Assembly: GCF_002813555.1 (NCBI RefSeq)
Contig: NZ_CP025057.1
Coordinates: 124,001 to 188,000 of the forward strand
Direction: 5' to 3'
Source of the DNA: Spiroplasma floricola 23-6
GTDB lineage: Bacteria; Bacillota_I; Bacilli_A; Mycoplasmatales; Mycoplasmataceae
DNA: 64,000 bases
Every line of letters begins with the position of its first letter. Within the stretch, counting starts at the first letter, position 1. The translations under genes and the position numbers were made by a program. Shown piece after piece: positions 22,462 to 33,679 of this stretch. A model generated the notes under the pieces. It did not search any database, was not told the origin of the DNA, and saw only the letters and a list, made by a program, of their open reading frames with translations.

Positions 22462-23464
22462 TTTAGACAACGAAAAAAACATTATTGATCAACAAAATAA
22501 TGTTGAAGTTGAAAAAGAATTAGACGACATTGAAAACATTGAATCTGAAGGAACAGAAATAGAAATAGAAGTACCAAAAATTAAATTTAAAGATAAAGTA
22601 GCTGATTTTAAAATAGTAAAAGGACTTAAAGGAAAAGTTTGACCTATATTATTGCCTTTTATGGTAGTTATGGGATTTTTAGTTGTGCTTCCTTTATTAG
22701 GAATTATTATATTCTCAATTGTTGAAGCAACAGGCAATAGTATAAAATTTAAATTAGATTTTTCAAATTTTGTAAATCTTTTAACATCAGGATCTATTCT
22801 TTATGTCTTATTTTTATCTTTACTTTATGCTTTTGTTGCAAGCATAATTTGTGTAGCTTGTGCATATCCAATAGCTTTGATTATGGCACAATTGAAAAAT
22901 AAAATGCTTGCAAAAAATGTATGAGTGTTAGTAACTTTGCCAATTTGAATAAGTATGATTTTAAAAATACTTGGACTTAGAAGTTTATTTCTATTAATTT
23001 CTCCAAGTGCTTTAGGAACTCCAATTGCAGTCATTATAGGTATGGTTTATATGTTTTTACCTTTTGCCATATCTCCAATTTATAATGCAATTGAAAATCA
23101 AGATAGAAATTATTACTTGGCAGCACTTGATTTAAAAGCAAGTAAGTCAAAAGCTTTTTGACATACAACTTTTAGACAATCATTACCAGGAGTTTTTGCT
23201 GGATTTACTTTAGTTTTAATACAAGCAGCAACTTCTTTATTAATTGTTAGATATATGGGTGATGGAAAAATTAAATTAATAACTTCAATTATTGAGAACT
23301 ACTTCTTTAGAGGTACGGACTTTACATTTGGAGCAACTATAGCAATTGTTCTTGCATTACTTTTATTTGCAATTATGGGAATTATGAAATTAATTTCAAA
23401 TAAATTCGAAGTGAAAGGAGCATCAAAAAAATGAAAAAATTCTTCAAATCAAGTTACTTCTTAA
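22454..23464 (+). CDS. potB: Spermidine/putrescine ABC transporter permease PotB (336 aa)
   Basis: Integral-membrane permease with about six helices, preceded by an unusual acidic N-terminal tail of ~50 residues (many Glu/Asp/Asn). The EAA coupling loop is present as NYYLAALDLKASKSKAF, followed by RQSLPG. The ATG overlaps the potA stop region, so translation is coupled. The last 34 bases overlap potC. Typical PotB is about 280 residues, and the excess is the N-terminal tail. Confidence 0.9.
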
Positions 23465-26400
23465 TAATGATGGCATTTATTTATGTGCCAATAGCTGTTA
23501 TGATTGTTTTTTCATTTAATTCTGGAAATAGTACTAGTAGCTGAAGTGGATTTAGTTTAGCTTGATATTCAAAACTAGTTTCAAATTCACCATTTATGAA
23601 ATCAATAACAGTATCACTATTTGTTGCTATGGTATCAACATTAATATCACTGGTAATTGGAATGATGGCTGTTGTAGGACTTACAAAAATTAGAAAAAGA
23701 TCTGCAGATAATTGAGTAAGAATTGCAAATATTCCACTAGTTAATGCTGATGTAATTACAGCTGTAGGATTAATGTTATTATTTGTTCTTGCAGGGGTAA
23801 AGTTTGGAATAATAACTTTAATTGCAGCTCACGTTTCATTTAACGTGCCTTATGTAATTATTACAGTTCTTCCTTTTATGAATAGAATTGATAAAAACAT
23901 TCTTGAAGCATCAAAAGATCTTGGAGGAAATCAAAGACAAACTTTTTATAAAGTAGTTCTACCAATCTTAACTCCTTGTATAATTACTGCAGCTGCAATT
24001 TGTTTTGCAATGAGTTTTGATGATTTTATTATTTCTTATTTTACAGGTGGAGGACAAACAAACGTTTCTACTTTTATTTATACTGCAAAAAGAATGCAAC
24101 CCTATATTAATGCTTTTGGAACATTATTAGTAGCTTCAATTGTAGTTATTATTTTAATTTGAAATATAATCCAATTTTCTTTACAAAAATCAAAAGATGT
24201 TAAGTTACAAATTAAAAAAGGTGAATATAAAATTAAAACAATTAGTAAAATAGAAAATGAAATTAAATATTTAGAAAAATGTCTTTTAGCAGGAACAAAA
24301 ATAAAAAAATCTAGAAACTTAAAACTTTTAGCACAGTATAAATTACTAAAATTTCAATTAAAAATACTAAATAATAAAAATAATAATAAAAAAATTAGTA
24401 AATTAGAATGAAAAAAAGCAATTATCGCTGATGAAATTAGAAGTGAAAAAAGATATTTTACTGTATTTAAAAAATTGAATATTAAAAAATCTCAAATTGA
24501 ATTAAAAATCTCAAAAATGACTAGTGAGAAAAAAATTAAAAAATTTAATCAGGTTTTATTAAAATTAGATCAAAAAATTAATAAATATGAAAAAGAGATA
24601 GAATGAATCAACAATAGAAATGAACACGATAAAGAAAGAGCTTTAGAAATTGGACAAGAAATTATTGATTTAAGAGAAGAGTTGGAGATATTAGATAATC
24701 CAAGCTCTAAATTAATTTCTTGATATAATAAAAAAATTAAAACTCTTTCAATTAAAAGAGATCGATTATTAGAAGGAAGAAATCAATATAAATTAAGAAC
24801 TACTATTGAAAAACTTGCTTTAATGCAAAAAGAAAATACTGAAAAAAGTGATGCAAAATATGAACAATATAAAACAGTTAAAGAAAAAGTATTTAAAAAA
24901 GTTTCAATTGTGGAATTAATAGATAAACAAATAGAACTTTTAAATAAAGAAGATGTTAATTACGAAATAAAATTAAAAGAATTGCAAACTTTAAGAGAAA
25001 CTAAATTAAAAGATGCAATAGAAAAACTAAACTCTAAATTAACTATAAAAGAAGAAAAACTTGAGAAAGTTAATAATTATGTAAAAGCTAAAAAAGATAA
25101 ATATTTCCCAGATGTTTTGGAAGAAAATTATGTTCCAAAATCAAATAAATGAATTAAAAGAAACTGAAAACAACTTACAATGGGAACAGCTATTTTAACA
25201 TCATTTTCTTTATTAACAACAGCATATATAATGAACAATATTTATGATTTGGTTATTGGAAATTGAGGAAGCTATATTGATGTTAATTTAATTACAAAAT
25301 TTGAAAAAGAATATGGCTATAAAGTCAATTATCAACAATATGATTCAAATGAGTCATTATATAATAAAACTTACACATTTAATTATGACATTATGGTTCC
25401 AAGTGACTATATGGTTCAAAAATTGGCAACTGAGGGTGGTTTACAAAAAATTAATTGATGTAAAGTAGATAAAATTGTAACATCAGAATCTAAAAGATTA
25501 GGTAATTGTGATGATCCAAAAGTTCCACCAGTTGGAGAAAGATTAACTTATGATAAAACTTTAGAAGAAGCTCATCAAAATTACAAATTTAAGGATATAA
25601 ATGGTGAACATGTTAATTTAATAGATTATTCAATTCCCTGATTTTGAGGAGATGTAAGAATTGTCTTTAATCTAGCAGATTATAAAAATGGAAATTTTGT
25701 ATTTAACGAAAAACTACGCAATTTTCTTTTAGAAAGTAATTTAATTAAAAAAGGTGAAACTGTAAATGAACCATATGAAGTTATTGAAGAACAATTATCA
25801 TGAGATATACTTTGACAAGCAGCAGCGCAAGGATTTAATTTAGCTTTAAATGAAGATCCAAAAAATGTATTTATGTATGGTTTTCAAAAATTATATGGAA
25901 CAGTTGAAGCAAAAGCTGATTTAAAAGTTGGCAATAAAGTGATTAGTAAACAACAACAAATAGATCAAGTTTCAAAAGAAATTGAAAAACTTGTAGGTTA
26001 TAAAAATGTGGGATTATATGGAGATGAATTAATTGATAAAGTTCATGACAAAGATTTTGATATTGCAGTTATGTATAACGGAGATTTAATTTATGCCAAC
26101 CAAGATGATTATGAAAGTGAAAAGGAAAGTGAAGATGATGTACTTGCCTATAGTGATGAAAAAAAAGCAGAAGACTTTAAATTTGCAATGATCTCTGGAG
26201 TTCCTGGAAAACTACTACCTCAAAGTGAGGATAAAAAAGTAACTATAGATAATAAAGTTAAAACAAATGAATCTACAAATTTATGAAGTGATAATTTAGT
26301 TATTTCAAGTACTAATAATCATTTAAAAGCTACTTATGATTTTATTAATTTTATGTATAATGTGGAATCACAAAAAGCTTTAATAGATGAAACAGGAATG

Positions 26401-26559
26401 CCTACTGGTTTTGAAGAAATGATAAAATATGGTAAAGAAAAGGGCAATGAATGAGAAAAATGATTCTCACCTCAAAAAGGAGATTCATTTAATTTTGATG
26501 AAAAAATGGACAATTATTTAGTAGATAAATATAATAAAATTATTTCAACTAAACATTAA
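23431..26559 (+). CDS. potCD: Fused PotC permease and PotD polyamine-binding protein (1042 aa)
   Basis: Two subunits in one chain. Residues 1-250 are the PotC permease with six helices and the EAA loop (ILEASKDLGGNQRQTF). Residues ~255-570 are highly charged, Lys/Glu-rich and predicted coiled coil. A helix at about 580-602 returns the chain across the membrane. Residues ~610-1042 are the PotD-like binding domain (YDIMVPSDYMVQKL and IPWFWGD motifs). The fusion replaces a separate lipoprotein-anchored PotD. It is a known mollicute variant, but the coiled-coil linker is long here. GAAAGGAG at 23413 supports the ATG. A strong terminator follows. Confidence 0.92.
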
Positions 26560-26605
26560 TTTGAAATATTTTAGATATTACTTTTATTTAAAAATGTATT
26601 AATAT

Positions 26606-26657
26606 AAAACCTATGAAAATAGAATTCCTATATGGATGTAATTTTCATAGGTTTTTT
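26606..26657 (+). terminator. Terminator of the polyamine operon
   Basis: A 14-bp stem (AAACCTATGAAAAT and its complement) with a loop of about 20 bases and T6. Confidence 0.85.
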
Positions 26658-26712
26658 AATTTTTAGTTTATATTTATTTCTTATTATATTTCTAGTTTTT
26701 ACTTTTTTTTAG

Positions 26713-26718
26713 TATAAT
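26713..26718 (+). promoter_or_regulatory. -10 box of tRNA-Cys
   Basis: TATAAT, thirteen bases before the mature 5' end. Confidence 0.5.
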
Positions 26719-26730
26719 CATTTAAGTAAT

Positions 26731-26805
26731 GGTACCATAGCCAAGAGGCTAAGGCATGGGACTGCAACTCCCTGATCGTCGGTTCGACTCCGACTGGTAC
26801 CTCCA
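26731..26805 (+). tRNA. tRNA-Cys (GCA)
   Basis: GGTACCA/TGGTACC acceptor, loop CTGCAAC giving GCA, encoded CCA. It is transcribed alone, with its own -10 and terminator. Confidence 0.95.
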
Positions 26806-26815
26806 AATAGATAAT

Positions 26816-26841
26816 AAAGGAGTTTAAATTACTCTTTTTTT
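26816..26841 (+). terminator. Terminator after tRNA-Cys
   Basis: AAAGGAGT, TTAAATT loop, ACTCTTTT and more T. Confidence 0.75.
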
Positions 26842-26879
26842 ATTTATTTTGCAAAAAAGATACATATTGCTTTTTAATT

Positions 26880-26888
26880 TGCTATAAT
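26880..26888 (+). promoter_or_regulatory. Extended -10 upstream of the main tRNA array
   Basis: TGCTATAAT. A second TATAAT at 26939-26944 lies closer to tRNA-Arg, so the array may have two start sites. Confidence 0.45.
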
Positions 26889-26970
26889 AAATATTGTCAA
26901 TTTTGTAGAAAATTGGTAAAAAAAAGAACAAAATGTAATATAATATTTTTGGTTGTTTTCAGAAAAAAAT

Positions 26971-27047
26971 GCGCCCTTAGATCAATTGGATAGATCGTTT
27001 GACTACGGATCAAAAGGTTAGGGGTTCGAGTCCCTTAGGGCGCGCCA
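26971..27047 (+). tRNA. tRNA-Arg (ACG)
   Basis: GCGCCCT/AGGGCGC acceptor; loop CTACGGA gives ACG (A34 normally becomes inosine); encoded CCA. First gene of a nine-tRNA array. Confidence 0.95.
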
Positions 27048-27090
27048 TTATTGAGAGCAATTATGAATATTATTAAATATTCATAAACTT

Positions 27091-27167
27091 CGGGAAGTGG
27101 CTCAGCTTGGTAGAGCATTCGGTTTGGGACCGAAGGGTCGCAGGTTCGAATCCTGTCTTCCCGACCA
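27091..27167 (+). tRNA. tRNA-Pro (TGG)
   Basis: CGGGAAG acceptor pairs with CTTCCCG; loop TTTGGGA gives TGG; encoded CCA. Confidence 0.95.
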
Positions 27168-27192
27168 TTTAATTTAATATTATTTTATATAT

Positions 27193-27268
27193 GGGCCCGT
27201 AGCTCAGCTGGGAGAGCACCTGCCTTGCACGCAGGGGGTCGACGGTTCGATCCCGTTCGGGTCCACCA
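27193..27268 (+). tRNA. tRNA-Ala (TGC)
   Basis: GGGCCCG/CGGGTCC acceptor; loop CTTGCAC gives TGC; encoded CCA. Confidence 0.95.
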
Positions 27269-27273
27269 TATAT

Positions 27274-27350
27274 GGCGGGGTAGCTCAGCTGGTTAGAGCG
27301 CTCGGCTCATACCCGGGAGGTCAAGAGTTCAAGTCTCTTCCCCGCTACCA
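27274..27350 (+). tRNA. tRNA-Met, elongator (CAT)
   Basis: Loop CTCATAC gives CAT. The acceptor GGCGGGG/CCCCGCT and overall sequence resemble the Bacillus elongator tRNA-Met, not the initiator. Confidence 0.9.
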
Positions 27351-27375
27351 TATATTTTATTGTTTTTATTATTTT

Positions 27376-27452
27376 GGACCTTTAGCTCAGTTGGTTAGAG
27401 CATCCGGCTCATAACCGGATGGTCATTGGTTCGAGTCCAATAAGGTCCACCA
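27376..27452 (+). tRNA. tRNA-Ile2 (CAT, lysidine type)
   Basis: Anticodon CAT, but the body (GGACCTTTAGCTCAG start and GGTCC end) closely matches the Bacillus tRNA-Ile2, whose C34 is converted to lysidine by TilS to read AUA. Confidence 0.85.
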
Positions 27453-27496
27453 TCATGATGACTCTATTATGATCATGAAGGGGCATAACAAAATAC

Positions 27497-27589
27497 GGAA
27501 GATTACCCAAGCCTGGCTGAAGGGGTCGGTCTTGAAAACCGAGAGTCGGGGAAACCCGAGCGGGGGTTCGAATCCCTCATCTTCCGCCA
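27497..27589 (+). tRNA. tRNA-Ser (TGA)
   Basis: Class II tRNA with a long variable arm. GGAAGAT/ATCTTCC acceptor; loop CTTGAAA gives TGA; encoded CCA. Confidence 0.95.
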
Positions 27590-27596
27590 TTTTTAT

Positions 27597-27672
<76 letters not shown>

Positions 27673-27675
27673 TTT

Positions 27676-27752
27676 GGCCCCATAGCGAAGTTGGTTATCG
27701 CGCCTCCCTGTCACGGAGGAGATCACGGGTTCGAGTCCCGTTGGGGTCGCCA
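27676..27752 (+). tRNA. tRNA-Asp (GTC)
   Basis: GGCCCCA/TGGGGTC acceptor; loop CTGTCAC gives GTC; encoded CCA. Confidence 0.95.
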
Positions 27753-27757
27753 TTATT

Positions 27758-27833
27758 GGTTTTGTAGCTCAGTTGGTAGAGCAATTGATTGAAGCTCAAT
27801 GTGTCGGCGGTTCAATTCCGTCCAAAACCACCA
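27758..27833 (+). tRNA. tRNA-Phe (GAA)
   Basis: GGTTTTG/CAAAACC acceptor; loop TTGAAGC gives GAA; encoded CCA. Last gene of the array. Confidence 0.95.
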
Positions 27834-27849
27834 TTTATGAAATTAAGAG

Positions 27850-27873
27850 GACGTCAATAAATGACGTTTTTTT
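27850..27873 (+). terminator. Terminator of the tRNA array
   Basis: ACGTCA, ATAAA loop, TGACGT and T7. Confidence 0.85.
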
Positions 27874-27905
27874 ATTGAAAAAGATTTAAAAAAATTTAAT
27901 TTCTG

Positions 27906-27934
27906 TTGAATTTTAAATGTTAATATTCTATAAT
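27906..27934 (+). promoter_or_regulatory. Promoter of tRNA-Ile (GAT)
   Basis: TTGAAT, exactly 17 bases, TATAAT. This is the clearest sigma-A type promoter in the window. Confidence 0.7.
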
Positions 27935-27947
27935 TAATATTGTTTTA

Positions 27948-28024
<77 letters not shown>

Positions 28025-28040
28025 TTTAAAAAATTTATTT

Positions 28041-28062
28041 CACCCTGAAGGGGTGTTTTTTT
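28041..28062 (+). terminator. Terminator after tRNA-Ile
   Basis: CACCC, TGAAG loop, GGGTG and T7. Confidence 0.85.
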
Positions 28063-28075
28063 CTTTATATATATG

Positions 28076-28081
28076 TATAAT
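28076..28081 (+). promoter_or_regulatory. -10 box of the mgtA leader transcript
   Basis: TATAAT within ATATGTATAATAA, an extended -10 shared with the potA leader promoter. The 5' UTR before mgtA would be about 160 bases. Confidence 0.55.
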
Positions 28082-28098
28082 AAGATAGTTTAGAAATG

Positions 28099-28210
28099 AG
28101 GTGGTAAATATGAGTATTCCTTCCGTCGAACAGTTAAATATATTAATAAAAGAAAATACGGTAAGAAGTATTGCTAATTTGCCACCTATTTTTGTGTTGT
28201 CAAAATAGGT
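28099..28210 (+). promoter_or_regulatory. mgtA: Two-state RNA leader of mgtA
   Basis: Three segments can pair in two exclusive ways. AGGTGGTAAAT (28099-28109), which contains the leader ORF's ribosome binding site, is complementary to ATTTGCCACCT (28177-28187) with one G·U pair. The overlapping ACCTATTTT (28184-28192) is also perfectly complementary to AAAATAGGT (28202-28210), which is followed by TTTT. Either the leader's own start is masked, or a terminator-like hairpin forms before mgtA. Confidence 0.6.
28110..28208 (+). CDS. Leader peptide upstream of mgtA (32 aa)
   Basis: Short ORF beginning MSIPSVEQLN with a strong GAGGTGGT six bases upstream. It ends in a TAG located in the 3' arm of the terminator-like hairpin. 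Its length and place 39 bases before a Mg2+ pump recall the enterobacterial MgtL idea, but the peptide is unrelated in sequence. No domain is recognisable. Confidence 0.55.
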   Translation: MSIPSVEQLNILIKENTVRSIANLPPIFVLSK

Positions 28211-28247
28211 TTTAAAATTAGCTTTCATAAATAAGGAGAACGATGTT

Positions 28248-30965
28248 ATGAAAACTAATAAAAAAAAGTTAAATAATAATTATAATAATCAAATAGCAGA
28301 GTTTGTAAATTTGGATCAAACTCAGGCATTAAAAAAATTGGAAGTTTCAAGTTTTGGACTATCAGATACAGAAGTTGAAGCTCAAAAAAATAAATTCGGA
28401 AATAATAGTTTAAAAGAAAAAAAATTTAATTACATATTATCATTTTTTAGGTCACTTTTTAGTCCTTTCAATTTAATATTGATAGTAATTGATACTTTCA
28501 ACTTTTATAAATATGCAACAGCAAAAAATGATGATGGTATTCGTTCATTGGAACCATCAGATTTAGTTGCAGCATTACTTGTTTTAACTATGATTATAAT
28601 TAGTACAACAATATATTTTGTTCAAGAAATTAGATCATTTCATGTTATTAGAAAAATGACATATGAAAATAAACATACATCAAAAGTAGTTAGAAATATT
28701 GATTTTAAAGTTAAAGATATTGATAATGCAAATTCAATTAAATTAATTAAAGAGCATGAACAAATTGAAAACTCAGAACTTGTTCCAGGAGATTTAATTT
28801 ATGTTTCAAATGGAGATTTAATTCCTGCTGATGTAAAAGTTATTTGATCAAATAACTTATATTTGAATCAATCTTCTTTAACAGGAGAAGCATTTCCTGT
28901 TCAAAAGAAAATAACAAATGAAAAAGAAAGTTATTTAGAATATCAAAATATTTGTTATATGGGAACAGAAGTAGTTTCAGGTTCTGCATTATGTTTAGTA
29001 ACTCAAACAGGAGAAAAAACTTATTTTTCTGCAATTAATGATAAAGTTACAGAGAAAAGGGGAAAAAACTCTTTTGAAAAAGGAGTTGCAAGAATTACAC
29101 TATTGTTAATTTCATTTATGTTAGCAGTAACACCAATTGTTTTTTTAGTTTTTGGTCTAAGACCAGGAGAAATTGATGATAGATGATTTGCAGCTGCAAT
29201 GTTTGCAGTTTCAATTGCTGTTGGATTAACTCCAGAAATGTTACCAATAATAGTTACGGCTAATCTATCTAGAGGTTATTCAAAAATTAAAAAAGAAAAT
29301 GTTATTGTAAAAAATTTAAATGCTGTACAAAATATGGGAGCAATCGATATTTTATGTACAGATAAAACAGGAACAATAACAAGTGGAGAGATTAATTTAG
29401 ACCATGTATTTGATATTAAAAGTCAAAAAAATGAAATGATAGAACATATTTTATATTTAAATAGTTATTTCCAATCAGGATTTCAAAATCCAATAGACCA
29501 GGCTGTATTGCTTAGTAAAAAAATAAATGCACCAAATATTGATGAATATACAAAAGAATGAGAAATTCCTTTTGACTTTAAAAGAAAGATATTATCAGTA
29601 ATTTTATCTAAAAATAATGAAAAAGAAATTTTTACAAAAGGTGCAATTGAAGAAGTATTAAAAGTGTGTAACCGTATTTATATTAATGGCGATATTGTAA
29701 AAATTACTCAAGAACATATTGATAAAATAATCAAAAAAGCAGATGAGTATAATAACGATGGATTTAGAGTTATAGGAATAGCTCACAATCATTTAAAAGA
29801 TGAAGATGTTGAAGAGGAATTAGTATTTTATGGATTTGGTACATTTTTTGATGAACCAAAAAAAACCTCTAAAAAAATTATTAAAGAATTAGCTCAAAAA
29901 GGAATAGCAACAAAAGTTCTTACAGGAGACAATGAAGTTATCACAAGAGCTATTTGTGGAAAAGTAGATTTTAAAATTGAAAAACTTTATACTGGAAAAG
30001 AAATTGAAGAAATGAATGAACACCAATTGCACAAAGCAGTTCTTAGAGGAAATGTATTTGTTAAATTAAGTCCGATTCATAAATCAACAATAATCAGAGC
30101 TTTAAAAGAACAAGGTCATGTTGTTGGATTTATGGGTGACGGAATTAATGATGCTCCAGTTTTAAGAGAATCTGATGTTGCAATATCTTTTGATGAAGCA
30201 TCAAATATTGCAAAAGAAGCAGCAGATATTATTTTAATGGAAGAATCATTGTTGCCAATTAGCCATGCAGTTCATGAAGGAAGAGTATCGTTAGCAAACA
30301 TATTAAAATATATTAAAGTTACAATTGCTTCAAACTTTGGAAATGTTTTAAGTGTTCTTGTTGCATTATTTTTAACAATGGCAGAACCAATGCAACCATT
30401 ACATTTACTTACACAAAATTTATTATATGACATAGTAATGTTTGCCTTTATCTTTGATAAAGTTGATAAAAAATTTACAGATAAACCAAGACCATTAAGA
30501 ACAAAAAACATTATATGATTTACAGTTATAAATGGTCCAGTTAGTTCAATATTTGATATTTCAACTTTCTTAGTATTGTTATATGGATACCATATTGTTC
30601 AACCAGGAATTGGTTCAGGAGTTGGAAAACCAGATCCTGCAGCATTAGCTGTATTTAATGGTAGCTGATTTGTTGTAGGATTGATGACTCAAACTGCAGT
30701 AATGCAAATGTATAGAACTGAAAAAATTCCATTTATTCAATCAAATGGTTCATGACAAGTTTCTGCATCAACAGTTCTTGTTTGTTCATTAGCTGTAATA
30801 GTTCCTTATGGATTTATGAGCATTCCTGCTGTTAGTGAAGGTATGGGAATGGGTGTTCCACCATTAACATTTTTACCAATTGCCTTATCATTTGTAGTAG
30901 CATATATGTTCTTAGCACAAGGAGTAAAAATGCTTTACATTAAAAAATTTAAAGAATGATTATAA
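28248..30965 (+). CDS. mgtA: Magnesium-translocating P-type ATPase MgtA (905 aa)
   Basis: P3B-type Mg2+ importer. The N-terminal domain (residues 1-60) is followed by the first helix pair, the actuator SLTGEAFP, the phosphorylation site DKTGTITSGE with D372, and the hinge GFMGDGINDAP. The segment VGLTPEMLPIIV in M4 and the C-terminal six helices are typical of MgtA/MgtB and distinguish it from Ca2+ pumps. AAGGAG at 28233 supports the ATG. The complex leader suggests control by intracellular Mg2+ or translation. A terminator overlaps the stop region. Confidence 0.93.
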
Positions 30966-30995
30966 AAAGTTTAAACAAAAGTTTAAACTTTTTTT
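30965..30995 (+). terminator. Terminator after mgtA
   Basis: AAGTTTAAAC, AAAA loop, GTTTAAACTT and T run. Confidence 0.85.
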
Positions 30996-31189
30996 AAACT
31001 CTTAAAAATATATTTAAATATAACTATTTTAGATATATTTACTAAATTAGTACTATTGATAATCTTTCTTTAAAAAAGAAGATATAGCAATTCTAAGTTG
31101 TTAGCTATATTTAATTAACTTCTTAAATAGTCTATTTGAAACAATATATATTTAATGTAAAATAATAAAGTTATAAAAGAGGTAAGAAC

Positions 31190-33607
31190 ATGGAATTTTC
31201 ACATAAGGCAATTGAAAAAAAATGACAAAAATTTTGAGAAGAAAATAATACATATAAAACAACAAGCAATAAAGAAAAAAAAGCATATATTTTAGATATG
31301 TTTCCTTATCCAAGTGGAGCAGGACTTCATGTTGGTCATCCCAAGGGATATACTGCAACTGATGTTTTTGCAAGAATGAGAAGAATGCAACAATATGATG
31401 TTTTACATCCAATTGGATGAGATGCTTTTGGACTTCCAGCAGAACAATATGCTTTAAAAACAGGAAATGATCCAAGAGAATTTACAAACAAAAATATTAT
31501 TACTTTTAAAAATCAGTTAAAAAAACTGGGATTAAGTTATGACTACAATAAAGAAGTAAATACAAGTAATCCGAATTATTACAAAATTACACAATGAATA
31601 TTTCAACAACTTTATAAAAAAGGATTAGCAGAAATAAGAGAAGCTAATGTTAACTGATGTGAGGGATTAGGAACTGTTCTTGCAAACGAAGAAGTTAGTT
31701 TGGAAAATGGAAAAATGGTTTCGGAAGTTGGTGGTTTTGAAGTAATTAAAAAACCTATGAAACAATGAGTTTTAAAAATTACAGAATATGCAGATAGATT
31801 ACTTGAAGGTTTAGATGAATTAGATTGACCAAGCTCAGTTAAGGAAATTCAAAAAAACTGAATCGGAAGATCAGAAGGAGCAATAATTAGTTTTGATGTA
31901 AAAAACAGTGATGAAAAAATTGCTGTATTTACAACAAGAGCAGATACTATTTATGGAGTATCTTATATTGTATTGGCACCAGAAAATAATTTAGTTTTAA
32001 AATTAACTACTAAAGAAAATAGAGAAAAAATAGAAGAATATATTGAAATTACTAAAACAAAAGTGGATGTTGAAAGACAAGATGATTCAAAAGAAAAAAC
32101 GGGAGTTTTCACAGGAAGTTATGTAATCAATCCAATTTCAAAAGAAGAAATACCTGTTTGAGTTGCTGATTATGTATTAAACGATTATGCAACAGGAGCT
32201 GTAATGGCAGTTCCAGCTCATGATGAACGTGATTGAAAATTTGCCACAAAATACAATTTATCACTTAAATATGTTTTAGAAACACAAGATAAAACAAAAG
32301 CATTTGTTGGAGAATCTCCAATAGTGAATTCAGATTTTTTGAATGGATTAAATAGAAAACAAGCAATTAAATTAGTAATTGAAAAGCTCGAAAATGAAAA
32401 TAAAGCAGAAAGAAAAGTTAATTATAAGTTAAGAGATTGATTGTTTTCAAGACAAAGATTTTATGGAGAACCTTTTCCTGTCATTTTTTTAGAAGATGGT
32501 CAAATTGCTTTAATAGATGAAAAAGATCTTCCTTTAGAGTTGCCAAAAACTGATTATATTAAACCATCAGGAACTGGTGAATCACCGTTGGCTAATCTAA
32601 CTGATTGAGTTAATATTACTTATAAAAATCAAAAAGCAAAAAGAGAAACAAATACAATGCCTCAATGAGCTGGAAGTTGTTGATACTACTTAGCATATAT
32701 TTTAGCAACAGGACCAAATGAATTTATGGATATTAAATCAAAAGAGGCAATGGAATTATTTAAAAAATGATTGCCTGTTGATTTATATGTTGGTGGTCAA
32801 GAACATGCTGTTCTTCATTTACTGTATGCAAGATTTTGACACCAGGTATTATTTGATTTAGGAGTTGTTCCAACAAAAGAACCATTTCAAAAATTAGTAA
32901 ATCAGGGAATGATTTTAGCTGATAATGGCGAAAAAATGAGTAAATCAAAGGGCAATGTAATTAATCCTGATGATATTATAGAATCACATGGAGCAGATAC
33001 TTTAAGATTATATGAAGTATTTATGGGACCTATTGAAGCATCACTTCCTTGAAGTTATAAAGGACTTGATGGAGCAAGAAAATGATTAGATAGAGTTTAT
33101 AGAATGATTGATAATTTGGATCTTACAAATGAAAATAATCATAATTTAGATTATGTTTACAATGATGTTGTGAAAAAAGTTACTCAAATGATCGAAAGTT
33201 GTAAATTTAATACAGCAGTTTCTCAACTAATGGTATTTGTAAATGCAGTTTATAAAGAAAAAGCTCCTGTATATAAAGAATACATTTTGAATTTTATTAA
33301 AATGCTTTCAGCTTACGCACCTCATTTAGCAGAAGAGTTATGAGTTAAAACAGGAAACTCTGGAAGTGTTTGCTTGCAAACTTGACCAACTTATGATGAA
33401 TCTAAGTTATTACTTTCAACAGTTATAATTGCAGTTCAAATTAATGGGAAATTAAGAGCTACATTTGAAATTAATAAAGGAACTGAAAAAGATGAATTAA
33501 TTGCTTTGGCAAAACAATTAGATAATGTAAAGGAACAAATCAGGGGAAAAGAGATAGTAAAAGAAATAGCTGTTATAGATAAAATTGTAAATATTGTTAT
33601 AAAATAA
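31190..33607 (+). CDS. leuS: Leucyl-tRNA synthetase (805 aa)
   Basis: Class I aminoacyl-tRNA synthetase charging tRNA-Leu. The HIGH-type motif is HVGH at residues 47-50 and KMSKS is at 582-586. The editing domain between them shows [14 protein letters not shown], so post-transfer editing is probably active. The C-terminal anticodon-binding part and the last ~60-residue domain are complete, and length is normal for bacteria. AAGAGG at 31177 precedes the ATG. In-frame TGAs fall at conserved Trp positions ([11 protein letters not shown]). No T-box is visible upstream. Confidence 0.96.
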
Positions 33608-33632
33608 CACCTTTAATAGGTGTTATTTTTTT
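33602..33632 (+). terminator. Terminator after leuS
   Basis: AATAACACCT, TTAAT loop, AGGTGTTATT and T7; it overlaps the stop codon. Confidence 0.85.
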
Positions 33633-33642
33633 ACTTTGAGCA

Positions 33643-33648
33643 TATAAT
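33643..33648 (+). promoter_or_regulatory. -10 box of the ferritin gene
   Basis: TATAAT directly after the leuS terminator, 16 bases before the ferritin ribosome binding site. Confidence 0.45.
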
Positions 33649-33679
33649 AAAAATTATTAAAAAGAGGAGGAAGATTATA

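Noticed and set aside
28082-28247. M-box (ykoK) magnesium riboswitch before mgtA
   Set aside because: Too short and without the conserved core; the competing hairpins are a better explanation.
30996-31189. T-box before leuS
   Set aside because: No TGGN antiterminator bulge, specifier loop or terminator visible.
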